A DNA stretch of 64,000 nucleotides, taken from Chryseobacterium shigense. GTDB taxonomy: Bacteria; Bacteroidota; Bacteroidia; Flavobacteriales; Weeksellaceae. Positions 55,256-64,000 of this stretch are shown piece after piece (the stretch's first letter is position 1; every line of letters starts with the position of its first letter). Made by a program: the position numbers and the translations under genes. The stretch is taken from the NCBI RefSeq assembly GCF_900156575.1, contig NZ_FTNY01000001.1, positions 806,001 to 870,000 on the forward strand. Direction: 5' to 3'. Under the pieces are notes generated by a model that was given only the letters and a program-made list of their open reading frames with translations, searched no databases and was not told where the DNA came from.

Positions 55256-56419
55256 TTAATTCGGTAGTTTTGGCGGAACAGGTCTCGTTGTTCTTGTACT
55301 TAATGTTCCCAGAAAAGCTTCCAACTGTGCAATTTCGTCTTTCGTAAGATCTAAACGCTTCAGCATTTCCGATTTTTGAGAATGCAGCGTAATGCCTTCA
55401 TAAACGGTGGATCTTTTCTTTGGAGGCTCAGGATTTCCACTATTGTAGAAGGTAAGTATATCAGTCAAAGAATTAAAAGCTCCATTATGCATCCATGGTC
55501 CTGTTCTGGTAATTTCCCTTAAGGATGGAACTCTGAATTTTCCGGCATCCGCAGGATTTTTCGTAATCATATATCGGCCTAAATCTTGCTGTTTTGATCC
55601 TAATAAGGCAGTTCCGTCATTTTCAAACTGATTGTTTGAAAAATATCCGGAATTATGACAATTCATGCATTGGGCTTTTGTACGAAAAAGGTGAAGTCCC
55701 ATTACTTCATTATCCGTAAAAAGGTCTTTTTGTCCATCGATAAATTTATCGAATCTGCTGGGTGGGCTTACTACGGTTCTTTCAAAAGTAGAAATGGCTT
55801 TGGCGATTCGCTCTTTCGTTACCTTGCTGTCGCCGAAGGCTTTTTCAAAAAGGATTTCGTACCCTTTTATTTTTGCAATTTTATCTGTGGCTATATCAAT
55901 ATGCTCATTCATTTCTTTGTGGTCCTCTATCGGCATTCTCGACTGTTCTTCCAGGCTTCCGGCTCTGCCGTCCCAAAACAAAGATTGGGCGTAGGCGATA
56001 TTCAAGATTGTCATTGCATTTCTGGATCCCAGCTGGCGATCATGTCCAAATGAAAAAGTCTTGTTATCAGTCCACCCCAGCTCAGGATCATGGCATGAAG
56101 CACACGCAATCTGGCTGGAACCTGACAATCTTGGATCATAAAAAAGAGTTCTGCCAAGCACTGATTTATCCTCAGAATAAGGATTATCAGCAGGAAATTC
56201 AACTTTTGGCAAGTGCCCGATTTCAGAAAAAACAGGTTTTGAAGGATCAAGAACAGGCTTTGGCCAAGAAGAAGCATTACCGGACGAGTACAGTTGTCTG
56301 AGCTGGTCTACAAAAGACTGTTTCTTACTGATCTCCTGATACGTTTTGCGTTCCAAACAGTTATTTAGTAATGAAATGGTTAAAAATACAACCAAAATCC
56401 AGCTCACTGCATTCTTCAT
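55256..56419 (-). CDS. Di-haem cytochrome c peroxidase (CCP/MauG-like) lipoprotein
   Basis: About 387 residues. The N-terminus is a lipoprotein signal (ISLLNNCLERK). Two haem-binding CxxCH motifs are visible: CASCHDPELGW and CMNCHNSGYF. The FWDGRAGSLEEQSRMPIEDH block is typical of bacterial CCPs. MauG-like enzymes share the same fold, so the precise activity is open. The start is ATG 56419 rather than a TTG at 56440. It sits downstream of the SusC/SusD genes on the same strand, but a 201-bp gap (56420-56620) with no clear terminator separates it, so co-transcription is only possible. Confidence 0.92.
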   Translation of the reverse strand: MKNAVSWILVVFLTISLLNNCLERKTYQEISKKQSFVDQLRQLYSSGNASSWPKPVLDPSKPVFSEIGHLPKVEFPADNPYSEDKSVLGRTLFYDPRLSGSSQIACASCHDPELGWTDNKTFSFGHDRQLGSRNAMTILNIAYAQSLFWDGRAGSLEEQSRMPIEDHKEMNEHIDIATDKIAKIKGYEILFEKAFGDSKVTKERIAKAISTFERTVVSPPSRFDKFIDGQKDLFTDNEVMGLHLFRTKAQCMNCHNSGYFSNNQFENDGTALLGSKQQDLGRYMITKNPADAGKFRVPSLREITRTGPWMHNGAFNSLTDILTFYNSGNPEPPKKRSTVYEGITLHSQKSEMLKRLDLTKDEIAQLEAFLGTLSTRTTRPVPPKLPN

Positions 56420-56620
56420 TTTTCTGATAATTTTCGGCAAAAATAACCATTCTAAAATGAGATACCGCTGCCCTATTGACTAATTTTGTTTATTCTACTT
56501 TAAAACAAAGAGCTTAAAGAGAAACCTTTTATCATCCAGATCAGGATTTCTCTGTTGAACTCACTGGTTATTTTAAAATATCCAATTGTTTTTGTTTCAT
56601 TTATCCTTTGAAGCTCAAAT

Positions 56621-58033
56621 TCAGTATCCTTCGTTTTGCTGCATACTGGTATTCACATTAATGGTTGCCTGTGGAATCGGAATTACAAACTTATTGTTTG
56701 GATAAGTGGGGCTGCAATTGGTGGAGATACATCCGTTATTTCTTACGATATTTTTATGATTTCGCATCAGGTCAAAGAAATACTGATTTTCAAAGGGAAA
56801 CTCTTTTCTTTTCTCTTCCAGCAAGATATCAAGTGTAATGGCAGATAAAGAACCTAATCCGGCTCTGTTTCTTATGACATTCACATCACTTAAAGCCTGA
56901 GCAGAATTTCCCAAATGAAGAGCGGCTTCCGCCCTGATGAAATAAAGAAGGCTTAAACGATAGATTAAACTGGTCGTGGTGCCTTTGTATTTTTTGGTGA
57001 AGCGATAAGGAAGATTAGATGAACCAGTAGTAAGATTGGTCTTTATATTCTGTGTTTCAAAAAGGCTTCTCCGGTTATCGCTGGCAGCATACAAATTATA
57101 AAGGTCATCTGTTGCTACGTAATTCGATCTTTGTGTGTCACTCTTATAACTGTATACAGCATACGCCGGAAATTCATTGGAACTGGTATTCGCTATTTCA
57201 AAAATAGACTCAGAAAATGCCCAGTTGCCTGCTACTTCACCTGCAGAAGTAAGGCTAAGTCCTGAGCCGTTAATAGCATCGGTACTATAGTCGTATGCTT
57301 TTTGCCAGTCGTTTTTCCATAAGGCAATTTCGGCAGCCAATGTTTTTGCAGCTGTTGCATTCATAAAGTTTTTCTTTACTCCGGCAGGAATTGCATGGTT
57401 TGGCTGAAAATAACTAATAGCCTGAGCGATATCATTCCCAAGTAAAGCAAAGGTTTCTGCAGCCGTTTTCCGGATGGGATAGTCGACGCCTACTTTGAGA
57501 GGTGCTGTATTGTAAGCAATCCCTAAATGGGAAGCATCGGAAGTATAGGTATAATTTTGCGCATAATACTTATACAGCTGAAAATGCACAAAAGCCCTTA
57601 AGGATAATGCCTCCGCCTTGATTTCACTGATCTCTGAAGCGGTGGCATCAGGAAGCTGATCTGCATACTGAAGAATCAGATTAACATTATTGATGATCTG
57701 ATAACTGTCGGAATAAAAAGATTCCAGATCACTGCTCGTTTTCAGGTCATCAAAATGATAAATTCCGTCTACCGAAGTTGCAACAGTCACTGCTCCCGAT
57801 GTTCTTGGTGAAAATTTTAAATTTCCGGATAAAAGATCTCCATAGGTGAAAACGGCTTCCTTAAAGTAATTTGAACGCAACTGATAATAGGCTCCGTTCA
57901 GAGATTCAAGAATTCCTTGCTTATTACTTAGCTGATCTTTTATAGAAATAGCTTCTACAGGCTCTTGTACCAGAAAATCACTGCAAGACACTGTAGAAAG
58001 TAAAGAAATTGATAGCAATACTATTTTTTTCAT
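56621..58033 (-). CDS. SusD/RagB family outer-membrane lipoprotein
   Basis: A 470-residue protein with a lipoprotein signal (LLSTVSCSDFLVQEP; acylation at about Cys17). It has the SusD features: AEALSLRAFVHFQLYKYYAQ helix pair, TPR-like helices and the C-terminal RNRAGLGSLSAITLDILLEE and KEFPFENQYFFDLMRN block. It caps the SusC channel and holds substrate at the cell surface. It is 11 bp downstream of its SusC partner. The ligand is unknown. No glycosidase is next to it. Confidence 0.95.
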   Translation of the reverse strand: MKKIVLLSISLLSTVSCSDFLVQEPVEAISIKDQLSNKQGILESLNGAYYQLRSNYFKEAVFTYGDLLSGNLKFSPRTSGAVTVATSVDGIYHFDDLKTSSDLESFYSDSYQIINNVNLILQYADQLPDATASEISEIKAEALSLRAFVHFQLYKYYAQNYTYTSDASHLGIAYNTAPLKVGVDYPIRKTAAETFALLGNDIAQAISYFQPNHAIPAGVKKNFMNATAAKTLAAEIALWKNDWQKAYDYSTDAINGSGLSLTSAGEVAGNWAFSESIFEIANTSSNEFPAYAVYSYKSDTQRSNYVATDDLYNLYAASDNRRSLFETQNIKTNLTTGSSNLPYRFTKKYKGTTTSLIYRLSLLYFIRAEAALHLGNSAQALSDVNVIRNRAGLGSLSAITLDILLEEKRKEFPFENQYFFDLMRNHKNIVRNNGCISTNCSPTYPNNKFVIPIPQATINVNTSMQQNEGY

Positions 58034-58044
58034 GAGGGTGAAGA

Positions 58045-60837
58045 TTAAAAATTAGCCTTAAATCCAAAACTGAAAGTTCTCATTTCAGGATACATATACC
58101 TGAATTCCCGTATTCCGTTTCTGCCTTCGGGAGATTTTTCTTTATACCAGTACAACACATTGGTACAGTCGATAAAAATACTGGCATTTTTAATCAATCT
58201 GTTTTTGATTCTACTTAATGGCAACTGATAATTCAGGTTAATGTTCTGAAGTTTTACGTAGGTATTATCGTAAATAAATTTTGTGCTGTTAGGGATCACC
58301 CTGTTATTACTCTTAGGAATATGGTTCACCGCATTGGTATCTCCTGGGCCAGTCCAGTAGTCAAAGGCATTGACACTCATATTTCGGTTCAAAAGAATTC
58401 TATGCTGATCAATGATCTCATCTTCTACGAGAATATCTCCTCCAATTTCAAAATTGATCAGAAATGATAAACTTATATTTTTATACGTCACCGTATTGCT
58501 GAAACCTCCCGTAAGATCTGGCTGAGAATTGCCTATAATGGAATAAGTATCAGCACTTGCCGTAAACTGATTGGCATCTGTAGGCTTTCCGTTCACCATA
58601 AAGATATCCTGCCCATTGGCCGGATTAATGCCCAGCCACTCATATCCCCAGATTGCAGAAGTTGAAACCCCCACTTTCTGAGCTCTGGCAATCGAAGCAA
58701 CAGAGAAATCGTCTCCAAAACCCTGTATTTCAGTGACACGGTTTTTTACACTTGAAATGTTAAATGAGGTGGTCCACCGGAAGTTTTTCCTATTGAACCA
58801 GTTTCCACGCATGGAAAATTCAATCCCCTGATTGTACATGGAAGAGCCGTTGATCTCTGCTGTGGAATAACCCGTTTCCAGAGGAACTTCCCTGCTCGTA
58901 ATCATATCAGATATATTGTTTCTGAAAACTTCTACTGTAAAGTCGATTTTTTTAAAAAAGCTGAAATCCAGTCCCAGATTCCATTTTTCGTTTTTTTCCC
59001 ATGATAATCTTGCATTCGGAGGGGAAGAACTGTTTGGATATGAATAATCAAAATCATAGATAAAACCGGATTGATAGACATTATAAAGTCCCGAAGAGCG
59101 GTAGCTTCCTATTCTGGAATTTCCCGTAACACCCCATGATGAACGAAGTCTCAGAAAGCTTAACCATGAACTATCTTTCAGCAAATTTTCTTTTGAGATC
59201 AGCCATGAAGCGCCAATACCGCCATTTAGTGAAGCATTGGTGTCAGGTCCGAAAGTAGAGCTTTCATCTCTTCTGATGCTGGCAGACAAAAAATATTTCT
59301 TGTTATAGTCATAATTAAACTGCCCAAAAATACTTCTCCCGCTATTAATCTGGGTAAGTGTTTTATAAGTATAGTTTCCTATACTGTTCCAGGGATACTG
59401 GTAATTGCTGTAATCTGAAAAGTTATTGCTATTATGTACTTCTTTAAAATCTTTATTATGTCTTAGTTCCACACCTATCAGAAAATCAGTATGATGTTTC
59501 TGCGCAAAATCTTTTTCGTACATGGCATGGATACTCCAGTTCCATTTAAAAGCATCAGAGGTGCTTAGGCGGCTTCTTCCTTTGATATTATTTCCAAGAC
59601 CGCTTTGATTCAGCCCTGATTTCCAGTCGGCATTCTCTTTCTCGGAAAAATCGACTCCAAAAAGTGTACTTAGTTTTAGACCTTTTGCCAGTTCGTAGCT
59701 CGCATTAAGACTGGAAAGCAGCGAATTATTTTTCACATCAACAATGTTCTGATGGGCCGCTGCCAGAGGATTGGGAACCCCATTATTTCCTGATTCAGCA
59801 TAGTCACCATTGGGGCCATAAATAGCTCTGTCAGGAGCCAGTATAAAATTAAAATAAGTATTAGGCTGTTGTTTATAGAAATTGTTGTAGGCAGCATACA
59901 GACTGATATTCAATTTTTTATAATTAAATCCAAGTGTTGCATCAATCCCTTTTTTTTCAAGAGAATTCATCACTTTTGATTCATTATTCTTAGAATAATC
60001 CAGTCCAACGCGGTAGGTTAAATATTTCCCCCCTCCACTCACGGTAAAGTTAGTTCTGAAAAAATCACCATTTGAATTCATGACATCAAACCAGTTTACA
60101 TCGGTACCATTCCATGGATGCCCCGGGCTGGTAGCGATGTTATTTTTCAAATAGTCGTTATACAGCTTGGCATATTGCTGGCCATTCAGATATTTTATTT
60201 TATTAATGCTTTGGGAAACTCCGAACTGAGAACTGATGCTATAAACGGGCTTTCCTTTTCGTCCTTTTTTAGTGGTAATCAAGATGACTCCATTGGCTGA
60301 CTCAGCACCGTACAACGATACTGCTGCAGCATCTTTAAGAATATTAATACTCTCAATATTATCCGAATTAAATCTCGCCAGGGGATTGATGTTCATCTCA
60401 GCATTGTTTCCTCCGTCAAAAAAAGCATCCTGAAACGGATTATCTTCTCTCATGATAATCCCGTCGACCACGATGAGAGGCTGCGTAGAAGTCCCTAAAA
60501 AACCATTAATAGGCACCATGGATCCAAGTCCGCGAATGTTAATACTTACCGGCTTTCCCAGTTCAGGATTGTTTACAATCTGTACTCCGGGAGTAAGCCC
60601 GATAATCATCTTGTCAATACTTTCGTAAGGCTGGCTGGTTATAATATCTTTTTCTGTAAGGGTAACAATAGAACCTACTACTTCCTCCTTAAGCTTTTGA
60701 GTACCATAAGACGAAGTAATAATGACTTCTTCAATCATCTTTGAATTCAATGAATCCTGATCTTTTTTCTTTACAATTTGGGCTTTTACAGCAGTTACTC
60801 CACAGATCAGCAATACGCTGGCAACAATTTTTTTCAT
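58045..60837 (-). CDS. SusC/RagA TonB-dependent outer-membrane transporter
   Basis: A 930-residue TonB-dependent transporter. After the signal peptide (CGVTAVKAQ) comes the TonB box-like region and the plug (VSINIRGLGSM, QPLIVVDGI, INILKDAAAVSLYGAESANG). The usual N-terminal carboxypeptidase-regulatory-like domain of SusC is absent, since the plug begins by about residue 50. The beta-barrel follows, ending in the aromatic FSFGFKANF. It is the first gene of a SusC-SusD pair. Gene order and 11-bp spacing support one operon. Confidence 0.95.
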   Translation of the reverse strand: MKKIVASVLLICGVTAVKAQIVKKKDQDSLNSKMIEEVIITSSYGTQKLKEEVVGSIVTLTEKDIITSQPYESIDKMIIGLTPGVQIVNNPELGKPVSINIRGLGSMVPINGFLGTSTQPLIVVDGIIMREDNPFQDAFFDGGNNAEMNINPLARFNSDNIESINILKDAAAVSLYGAESANGVILITTKKGRKGKPVYSISSQFGVSQSINKIKYLNGQQYAKLYNDYLKNNIATSPGHPWNGTDVNWFDVMNSNGDFFRTNFTVSGGGKYLTYRVGLDYSKNNESKVMNSLEKKGIDATLGFNYKKLNISLYAAYNNFYKQQPNTYFNFILAPDRAIYGPNGDYAESGNNGVPNPLAAAHQNIVDVKNNSLLSSLNASYELAKGLKLSTLFGVDFSEKENADWKSGLNQSGLGNNIKGRSRLSTSDAFKWNWSIHAMYEKDFAQKHHTDFLIGVELRHNKDFKEVHNSNNFSDYSNYQYPWNSIGNYTYKTLTQINSGRSIFGQFNYDYNKKYFLSASIRRDESSTFGPDTNASLNGGIGASWLISKENLLKDSSWLSFLRLRSSWGVTGNSRIGSYRSSGLYNVYQSGFIYDFDYSYPNSSSPPNARLSWEKNEKWNLGLDFSFFKKIDFTVEVFRNNISDMITSREVPLETGYSTAEINGSSMYNQGIEFSMRGNWFNRKNFRWTTSFNISSVKNRVTEIQGFGDDFSVASIARAQKVGVSTSAIWGYEWLGINPANGQDIFMVNGKPTDANQFTASADTYSIIGNSQPDLTGGFSNTVTYKNISLSFLINFEIGGDILVEDEIIDQHRILLNRNMSVNAFDYWTGPGDTNAVNHIPKSNNRVIPNSTKFIYDNTYVKLQNINLNYQLPLSRIKNRLIKNASIFIDCTNVLYWYKEKSPEGRNGIREFRYMYPEMRTFSFGFKANF

Positions 60838-61229
60838 TTTAGCACTAGAGATGTAAACAATTGATCAATGCCGGATTACAGGTATCAAAAGAAATCAGTA
60901 TTCCCATTGAATTTCAAAAATAAGCTGCCCGTCATCATGTAGCTTTCCTTTTGAGTACCCATCTCTAATCTCGTTTATTACGGCACAGTCAACAACTGCT
61001 TTAAAGAGTTTTATTTAGAATTAATAAAATTAAGGCGCAAAATTAAGTAATAATTATTAAATGAAACTATTGCTTCTTTATGAATCAATATGATGTATGT
61101 CATACCTTATGAAAGATGCAGTATTAATGGCGATCAGATCAACGATAGGCCATCAATATCGATGGTATTTTAATTTCGGAATGACAAAGAGATTTTTTTA
61201 TTGCCTTGTAAAAAGACTGTCCTTATCCG
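60838..61229. other. Promoter region between SusC and the LacI gene
   Basis: This 392-bp region precedes the SusC gene and follows the LacI gene, both on the minus strand. It is AT-rich and has possible minus-strand -7 sequences TAATTTTG (61045-61038) and TATTTTTG (60922-60915), but no convincing -33 box. An imperfect inverted repeat, GCCATCAATATCGATGGT, lies near 61150. No gene seen. Confidence 0.35.
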
Positions 61230-62201
61230 TTATATATATTGTGTTTTCGGTAACAGTTTACTCTGATCATCATCTTTTTTATGAATAATACTGAGTAATC
61301 GGGCAGCTGCAATGATTCCCATCTGATAGCCATCGTTGATCTCATATTCGTAAGATTCATCAAGATATTTCGGAAGCTTTCCTTCGCTGATGGCCATTAC
61401 TTTGATATTGGTATTATTGAGATTTCTTTTAATAAGACAACTGTGAAGCCCAGTCAGGGTTTCGTCACTCATGGCAAAAAAGCCGTCAAAATGCTCCTGC
61501 TCCAAAATTGCCTCAAGCTGTTCTTTCACAATTTCCGGTGATTCGCAAAATATGGTCTGATACTGAATTTCGGGGGAAGTCTTTATTTTTTTCAGGAAAG
61601 ATGTTTTTCTCGTCTGTGTTATCTCAAGACTTTCATCTCCAAAAATGGCCAGTATTTTTTTACAGCCTTTCTGAATAAGCTTGTCTGCAGCTAATTCAGC
61701 ATTCTTTTCATTATCAAACACCACGGAATCATAAATGTTCTGCGGAATGATCTTATCAAAAATGACTACCGGAATTTCCATTTCATCAATTTTCTTAAAA
61801 TGGGTAAAATCCTTGGTTTCTTTCGTTAACGAAATTAGAATGCCATCCACCCTGGAATTGATACAGGTATGAATATTTTCCATTTCCGTTTCATAGGAAT
61901 CATCAGAAGATAGAATAAAAAAATGATATCCTTCTTTATTAAGTACTGAAGAAATCCCTTTGATAATAGAAGGTATAAAAAACATGGAGATGGCCGGAAC
62001 AATGAGCCCGATGACTTTAGATGATTTCTTTCTGAAATTGATTGCAAAATCATTGGGAACATAATTAAATGTCTCTGCAGCTTCTTTAACCCTGAGTTTT
62101 ACAGAGCTGCTGATATCGGGATGATCTTTCAAGGCTCTTGAAACAGTTGAAGCACTTATATGAAGCATTTCAGCTAGGTCTTTTATGGTAGTTCTTTTCA
62201 T
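61230..62201 (-). CDS. LacI-family transcriptional regulator
   Basis: A 323-residue regulator. The LacI HTH with hinge is clear: TIKDLAEMLHISASTVSRAL then KDHPDISSSVKLRVKEAAETF and NYVPNDFAINFR. A periplasmic-binding-like ligand domain follows (IGLIVPAISMFFIPSIIKGI, VDGILISLTKE, FDGFFAMSDETLTG). I use ATG 62201, with an alternative in-frame ATG at 62216. Divergent to it is a TonB-dependent receptor gene, and between the two lie two LacI-type boxes. It may control that receptor and perhaps the SusC/SusD pair downstream. Confidence 0.93.
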   Translation of the reverse strand: MKRTTIKDLAEMLHISASTVSRALKDHPDISSSVKLRVKEAAETFNYVPNDFAINFRKKSSKVIGLIVPAISMFFIPSIIKGISSVLNKEGYHFFILSSDDSYETEMENIHTCINSRVDGILISLTKETKDFTHFKKIDEMEIPVVIFDKIIPQNIYDSVVFDNEKNAELAADKLIQKGCKKILAIFGDESLEITQTRKTSFLKKIKTSPEIQYQTIFCESPEIVKEQLEAILEQEHFDGFFAMSDETLTGLHSCLIKRNLNNTNIKVMAISEGKLPKYLDESYEYEINDGYQMGIIAAARLLSIIHKKDDDQSKLLPKTQYI

Positions 62202-62328
62202 TTTGGCAAGTGACATAAATTATTGGGAGAAATTATGAATATTTTCGCTTTACTTTTTTGTTAAAGAACGTTAAATAAAAACCATAAAAAAGTTAACAAA
62301 ATGTTAAAATTAAAATAACTTATCAACC

Positions 62329-62352
62329 GCAACCGTTTGCACAATCGTTTGC
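62329..62352. promoter_or_regulatory. Two LacI-type operator-like boxes
   Basis: GCAACCGTTTGC (62329-62340) and CAATCGTTTG (62342-62351) are CG-centred imperfect palindromes of the GCAAnCGnTTGC type typical of LacI/GalR regulators. They lie in the region between the divergent LacI and TonB-receptor genes, about 90-110 bp from the receptor ATG. A possible receptor promoter is TTG (62391-62393) and TACTTTTA (62409-62416), with a 15-bp spacer. Confidence 0.55.
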
Positions 62353-62442
62353 CATTTACAATCTGTTAACATGCCTCCTAAAATCACTTTTTGATACGGT
62401 AAAAAAAATACTTTTAGCCCATAAACAAAAACTCAAAAAATT

Positions 62443-64000
62443 ATGGAAGCAAATGTGATAAAAAAACTGCTCATTTTCGGAACAATGAATATCGCAGCCT
62501 TTATGTTCTCTCAAAGCACCCCAACAGATTCTACTTCTGTCAAAGACAAGATGATTGATGAAGTAGTGATTACAGGTAACTCTAATCCAAAAGCTTCCAT
62601 TAAAACGAGTACGTCTATTTCTACGTTAAAGCCTGCAGATATTATTAATGCCGCACCAAGAACTACCGCTGAAATTTTCAGAACCATTCCGGGTATACGT
62701 GCTGAGTCTTCAGGTGGAGAGGGAAATTCCAATATTACTGTAAGAGGAGTTCCTGTATCTGCAGGGGGATCAAGATACTTACTGATCCAGGAAGACGGGC
62801 TTCCGGTGATGCAATTTGGTGATATTGCTTTCGGTACACAGGATCAGTTTACCAGATTTGATTCTTTTGTTTCGAGAATCGAAGCATTAAGAGGAGGTTC
62901 AGCCTCTGTTTTTGCATCCAACTCACCGGCAGGGATTATCAACTTCATTACCAAAACCGGAGAAAAACAAGGCGGAAGTATCACCCAGCAGGTAGGTCTT
63001 AATTATAAAAACTTCAGAACTGATGTTGATTATGGAACTCCTCTTGGAAATAATTATTTCATAGGTGTCGGTGGATTCTACAGAGGTGGAGACGGGCCAA
63101 GAAAAACAGGTTACATATCCAACAACGGAGGTCAGTTCCGACTTTCTTTACTCAAAAAATTCGAGAAAGGAAGCATCAGAATTTATGGGAAATACCTGGA
63201 TGACCGTACTGCAGCGTATATGCCAATGCCAATTGCTGTTTCCGGTTCGGATTCGAATCCAGACTACTCTTCTCTGAGCAGTTATAACATATTGACCGGG
63301 GCGCTACAATCTTCAAATTTCAGAAATGATCTTACTATCGGCGGAAACGGCCAGATTCTGAAAAGTGATATCCGAGATGGAATGCACTCCGTATCTAAAA
63401 CGGTTGGTCTGGAGTTTAATTATGATCTGGGTTCCGGATGGAAACTTGAAGAAAAAGCCCGATATGCCGCCAATGACGGACAGTTTTTAGCTCCATTTCC
63501 AGCGTCAGTAGGAAGTAAAGCAGAGATTCTGGAATCTATTGCCGGATATGGAAGTGCAGTATATGCAGGAACCAATACCGCAGTAGACAGCAATGCAAAA
63601 TATATGAAAACGGTACTGTTCAATACCCAATTGAATAACCTCAACAATTTTTTCAGTGACCTTAATATCTCTAAAAAATGGGATAAAGTAAAACTGAATG
63701 CAGGACTCTATAACAGCAGTCAGAACATCAATCTTTCCTGGAACTGGAACACCTATCTTATGGAAGTTTCTGATAGCAACGCAAGATTGGTGGATGTCAT
63801 CAATCCTACAGGAATCAAAATTACAGATAACGGACTGCTTCATTATGGAGTGCCGGATTGGGGTGGTGTGAACAGAAATTATGATACTAAATATTCAGTT
63901 ATTGCTCCTCATGCTCAGGTAGAAATAAATGTGGTTAAAAATCTTAGCCTGGATTTAGGGGCAAGATATGATTTCGGAAAAGTGTCCGGAAGTTTTGCGG
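62443..64000 (+). CDS. TonB-dependent receptor (C-terminus outside window)
   Basis: The reading frame from ATG 62443 runs off the right edge after 519 codons. After a hydrophobic signal segment (KKLLIFGTMNIAAFMFSQ) comes a TonB-box-like IDEVVITGN, then the plug domain: AEIFRTIPGIRAESSGGEGN, SNITVRGVPVSAGGSRY, RIEALRGGSASVFASNSPAG. The barrel begins thereafter (SITQQVGLNYKNFRTDVDYG). Unlike SusC it lacks the SusC-type plug features and no SusD gene is visible. LacI-type control suggests a sugar ligand. Its barrel end and any downstream partners lie outside the window. Confidence 0.93.
   Translation, partial: MEANVIKKLLIFGTMNIAAFMFSQSTPTDSTSVKDKMIDEVVITGNSNPKASIKTSTSISTLKPADIINAAPRTTAEIFRTIPGIRAESSGGEGNSNITVRGVPVSAGGSRYLLIQEDGLPVMQFGDIAFGTQDQFTRFDSFVSRIEALRGGSASVFASNSPAGIINFITKTGEKQGGSITQQVGLNYKNFRTDVDYGTPLGNNYFIGVGGFYRGGDGPRKTGYISNNGGQFRLSLLKKFEKGSIRIYGKYLDDRTAAYMPMPIAVSGSDSNPDYSSLSSYNILTGALQSSNFRNDLTIGGNGQILKSDIRDGMHSVSKTVGLEFNYDLGSGWKLEEKARYAANDGQFLAPFPASVGSKAEILESIAGYGSAVYAGTNTAVDSNAKYMKTVLFNTQLNNLNNFFSDLNISKKWDKVKLNAGLYNSSQNINLSWNWNTYLMEVSDSNARLVDVINPTGIKITDNGLLHYGVPDWGGVNRNYDTKYSVIAPHAQVEINVVKNLSLDLGARYDFGKVSGSFA

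Noticed and set aside
55655..56301. Overlapping plus-strand frames of 132, 66 and 142 codons
   Set aside because: They are antisense to the cytochrome c peroxidase gene, which carries both CxxCH motifs.
61097..61288. 63-codon plus-strand frame between SusC and LacI
   Set aside because: It overlaps the 3' end of the LacI gene on the other strand and has no protein character.

Overview
The window looks like a chromosomal segment of an AT-rich member of the Bacteroidetes, most likely a Chryseobacterium-type flavobacterium (family Weeksellaceae). The signs are: a SusC/SusD pair; promoters that fit the Bacteroidetes consensus TTG-N17-23-TAnnTTTG; many secreted proteins and lipoproteins with flavobacterial signal sequences; a short double-glycine-leader Cys-rich peptide of a kind common in Chryseobacterium; and intergenic repeats built on AACGCAAAGG/CCTTTGCGTT. 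No rRNA, tRNA, CRISPR array, prophage or transposase gene was seen. The genus is an inference from these features; no search was run.

Layout. 1-7986 (minus): a secreted repeat protein followed by a giant RCC1/fibronectin-III surface protein that runs off the left edge. 7987-11236: a long gene-poor stretch with a good minus-strand promoter and long leader, an array of about 324-bp tandem repeats, one unknown gene, and a heavily folded element that may be a structured RNA. 11237-13567: small plus-strand genes (XRE regulator, double-glycine peptide, ArsR-tail protein, GNAT, lipoprotein). 13660-17496 (minus): a membrane protein, two lipoproteins and a MORN-type repeat protein. 17882-20756: a TPR-HisKA_3 histidine kinase with its overlapping LuxR-type response regulator. 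21133-26107: sbcDC. 26180-34077: esterase, acyltransferase, a LytS/LytTR two-component pair, GNAT, an NTF2-like protein and a GldA-like ABC ATPase. 34086-43641: a ParB-like-motif protein, adenine deaminase, patatin, S9 peptidase, a PH-domain protein, dihydrolipoyl dehydrogenase and a surface protein.

44282-48393 is a glycan-degradation operon: GH29 alpha-L-fucosidase overlapping a PA14-containing GH3 glycosidase. 48445-53457 is a minus-strand run headed by a GbsR/MarR regulator: two paralogous membrane proteins, another membrane protein, a DUF393/DCC1 thiol-oxidoreductase-like protein, SRPBCC, DUF2071 and a TIGR01777 epimerase-like protein. It has a well-formed promoter at its head. 53835-55154 is a class-3-type aldehyde dehydrogenase.

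55256-64000 is a second nutrient-uptake region: SusC, SusD and a di-haem cytochrome c peroxidase on the minus strand, then a LacI-family regulator divergent from a second TonB-dependent receptor. Two LacI-type CG-centred boxes lie between the last two genes. Nothing here is a fully convincing new defence or mobile system. The best candidates for something undescribed are the folded element with its own promoter at 10905-11164, the 324-bp repeat array, the heptad-organised RCC1/FN3 giant protein and the orphan double-glycine peptide.
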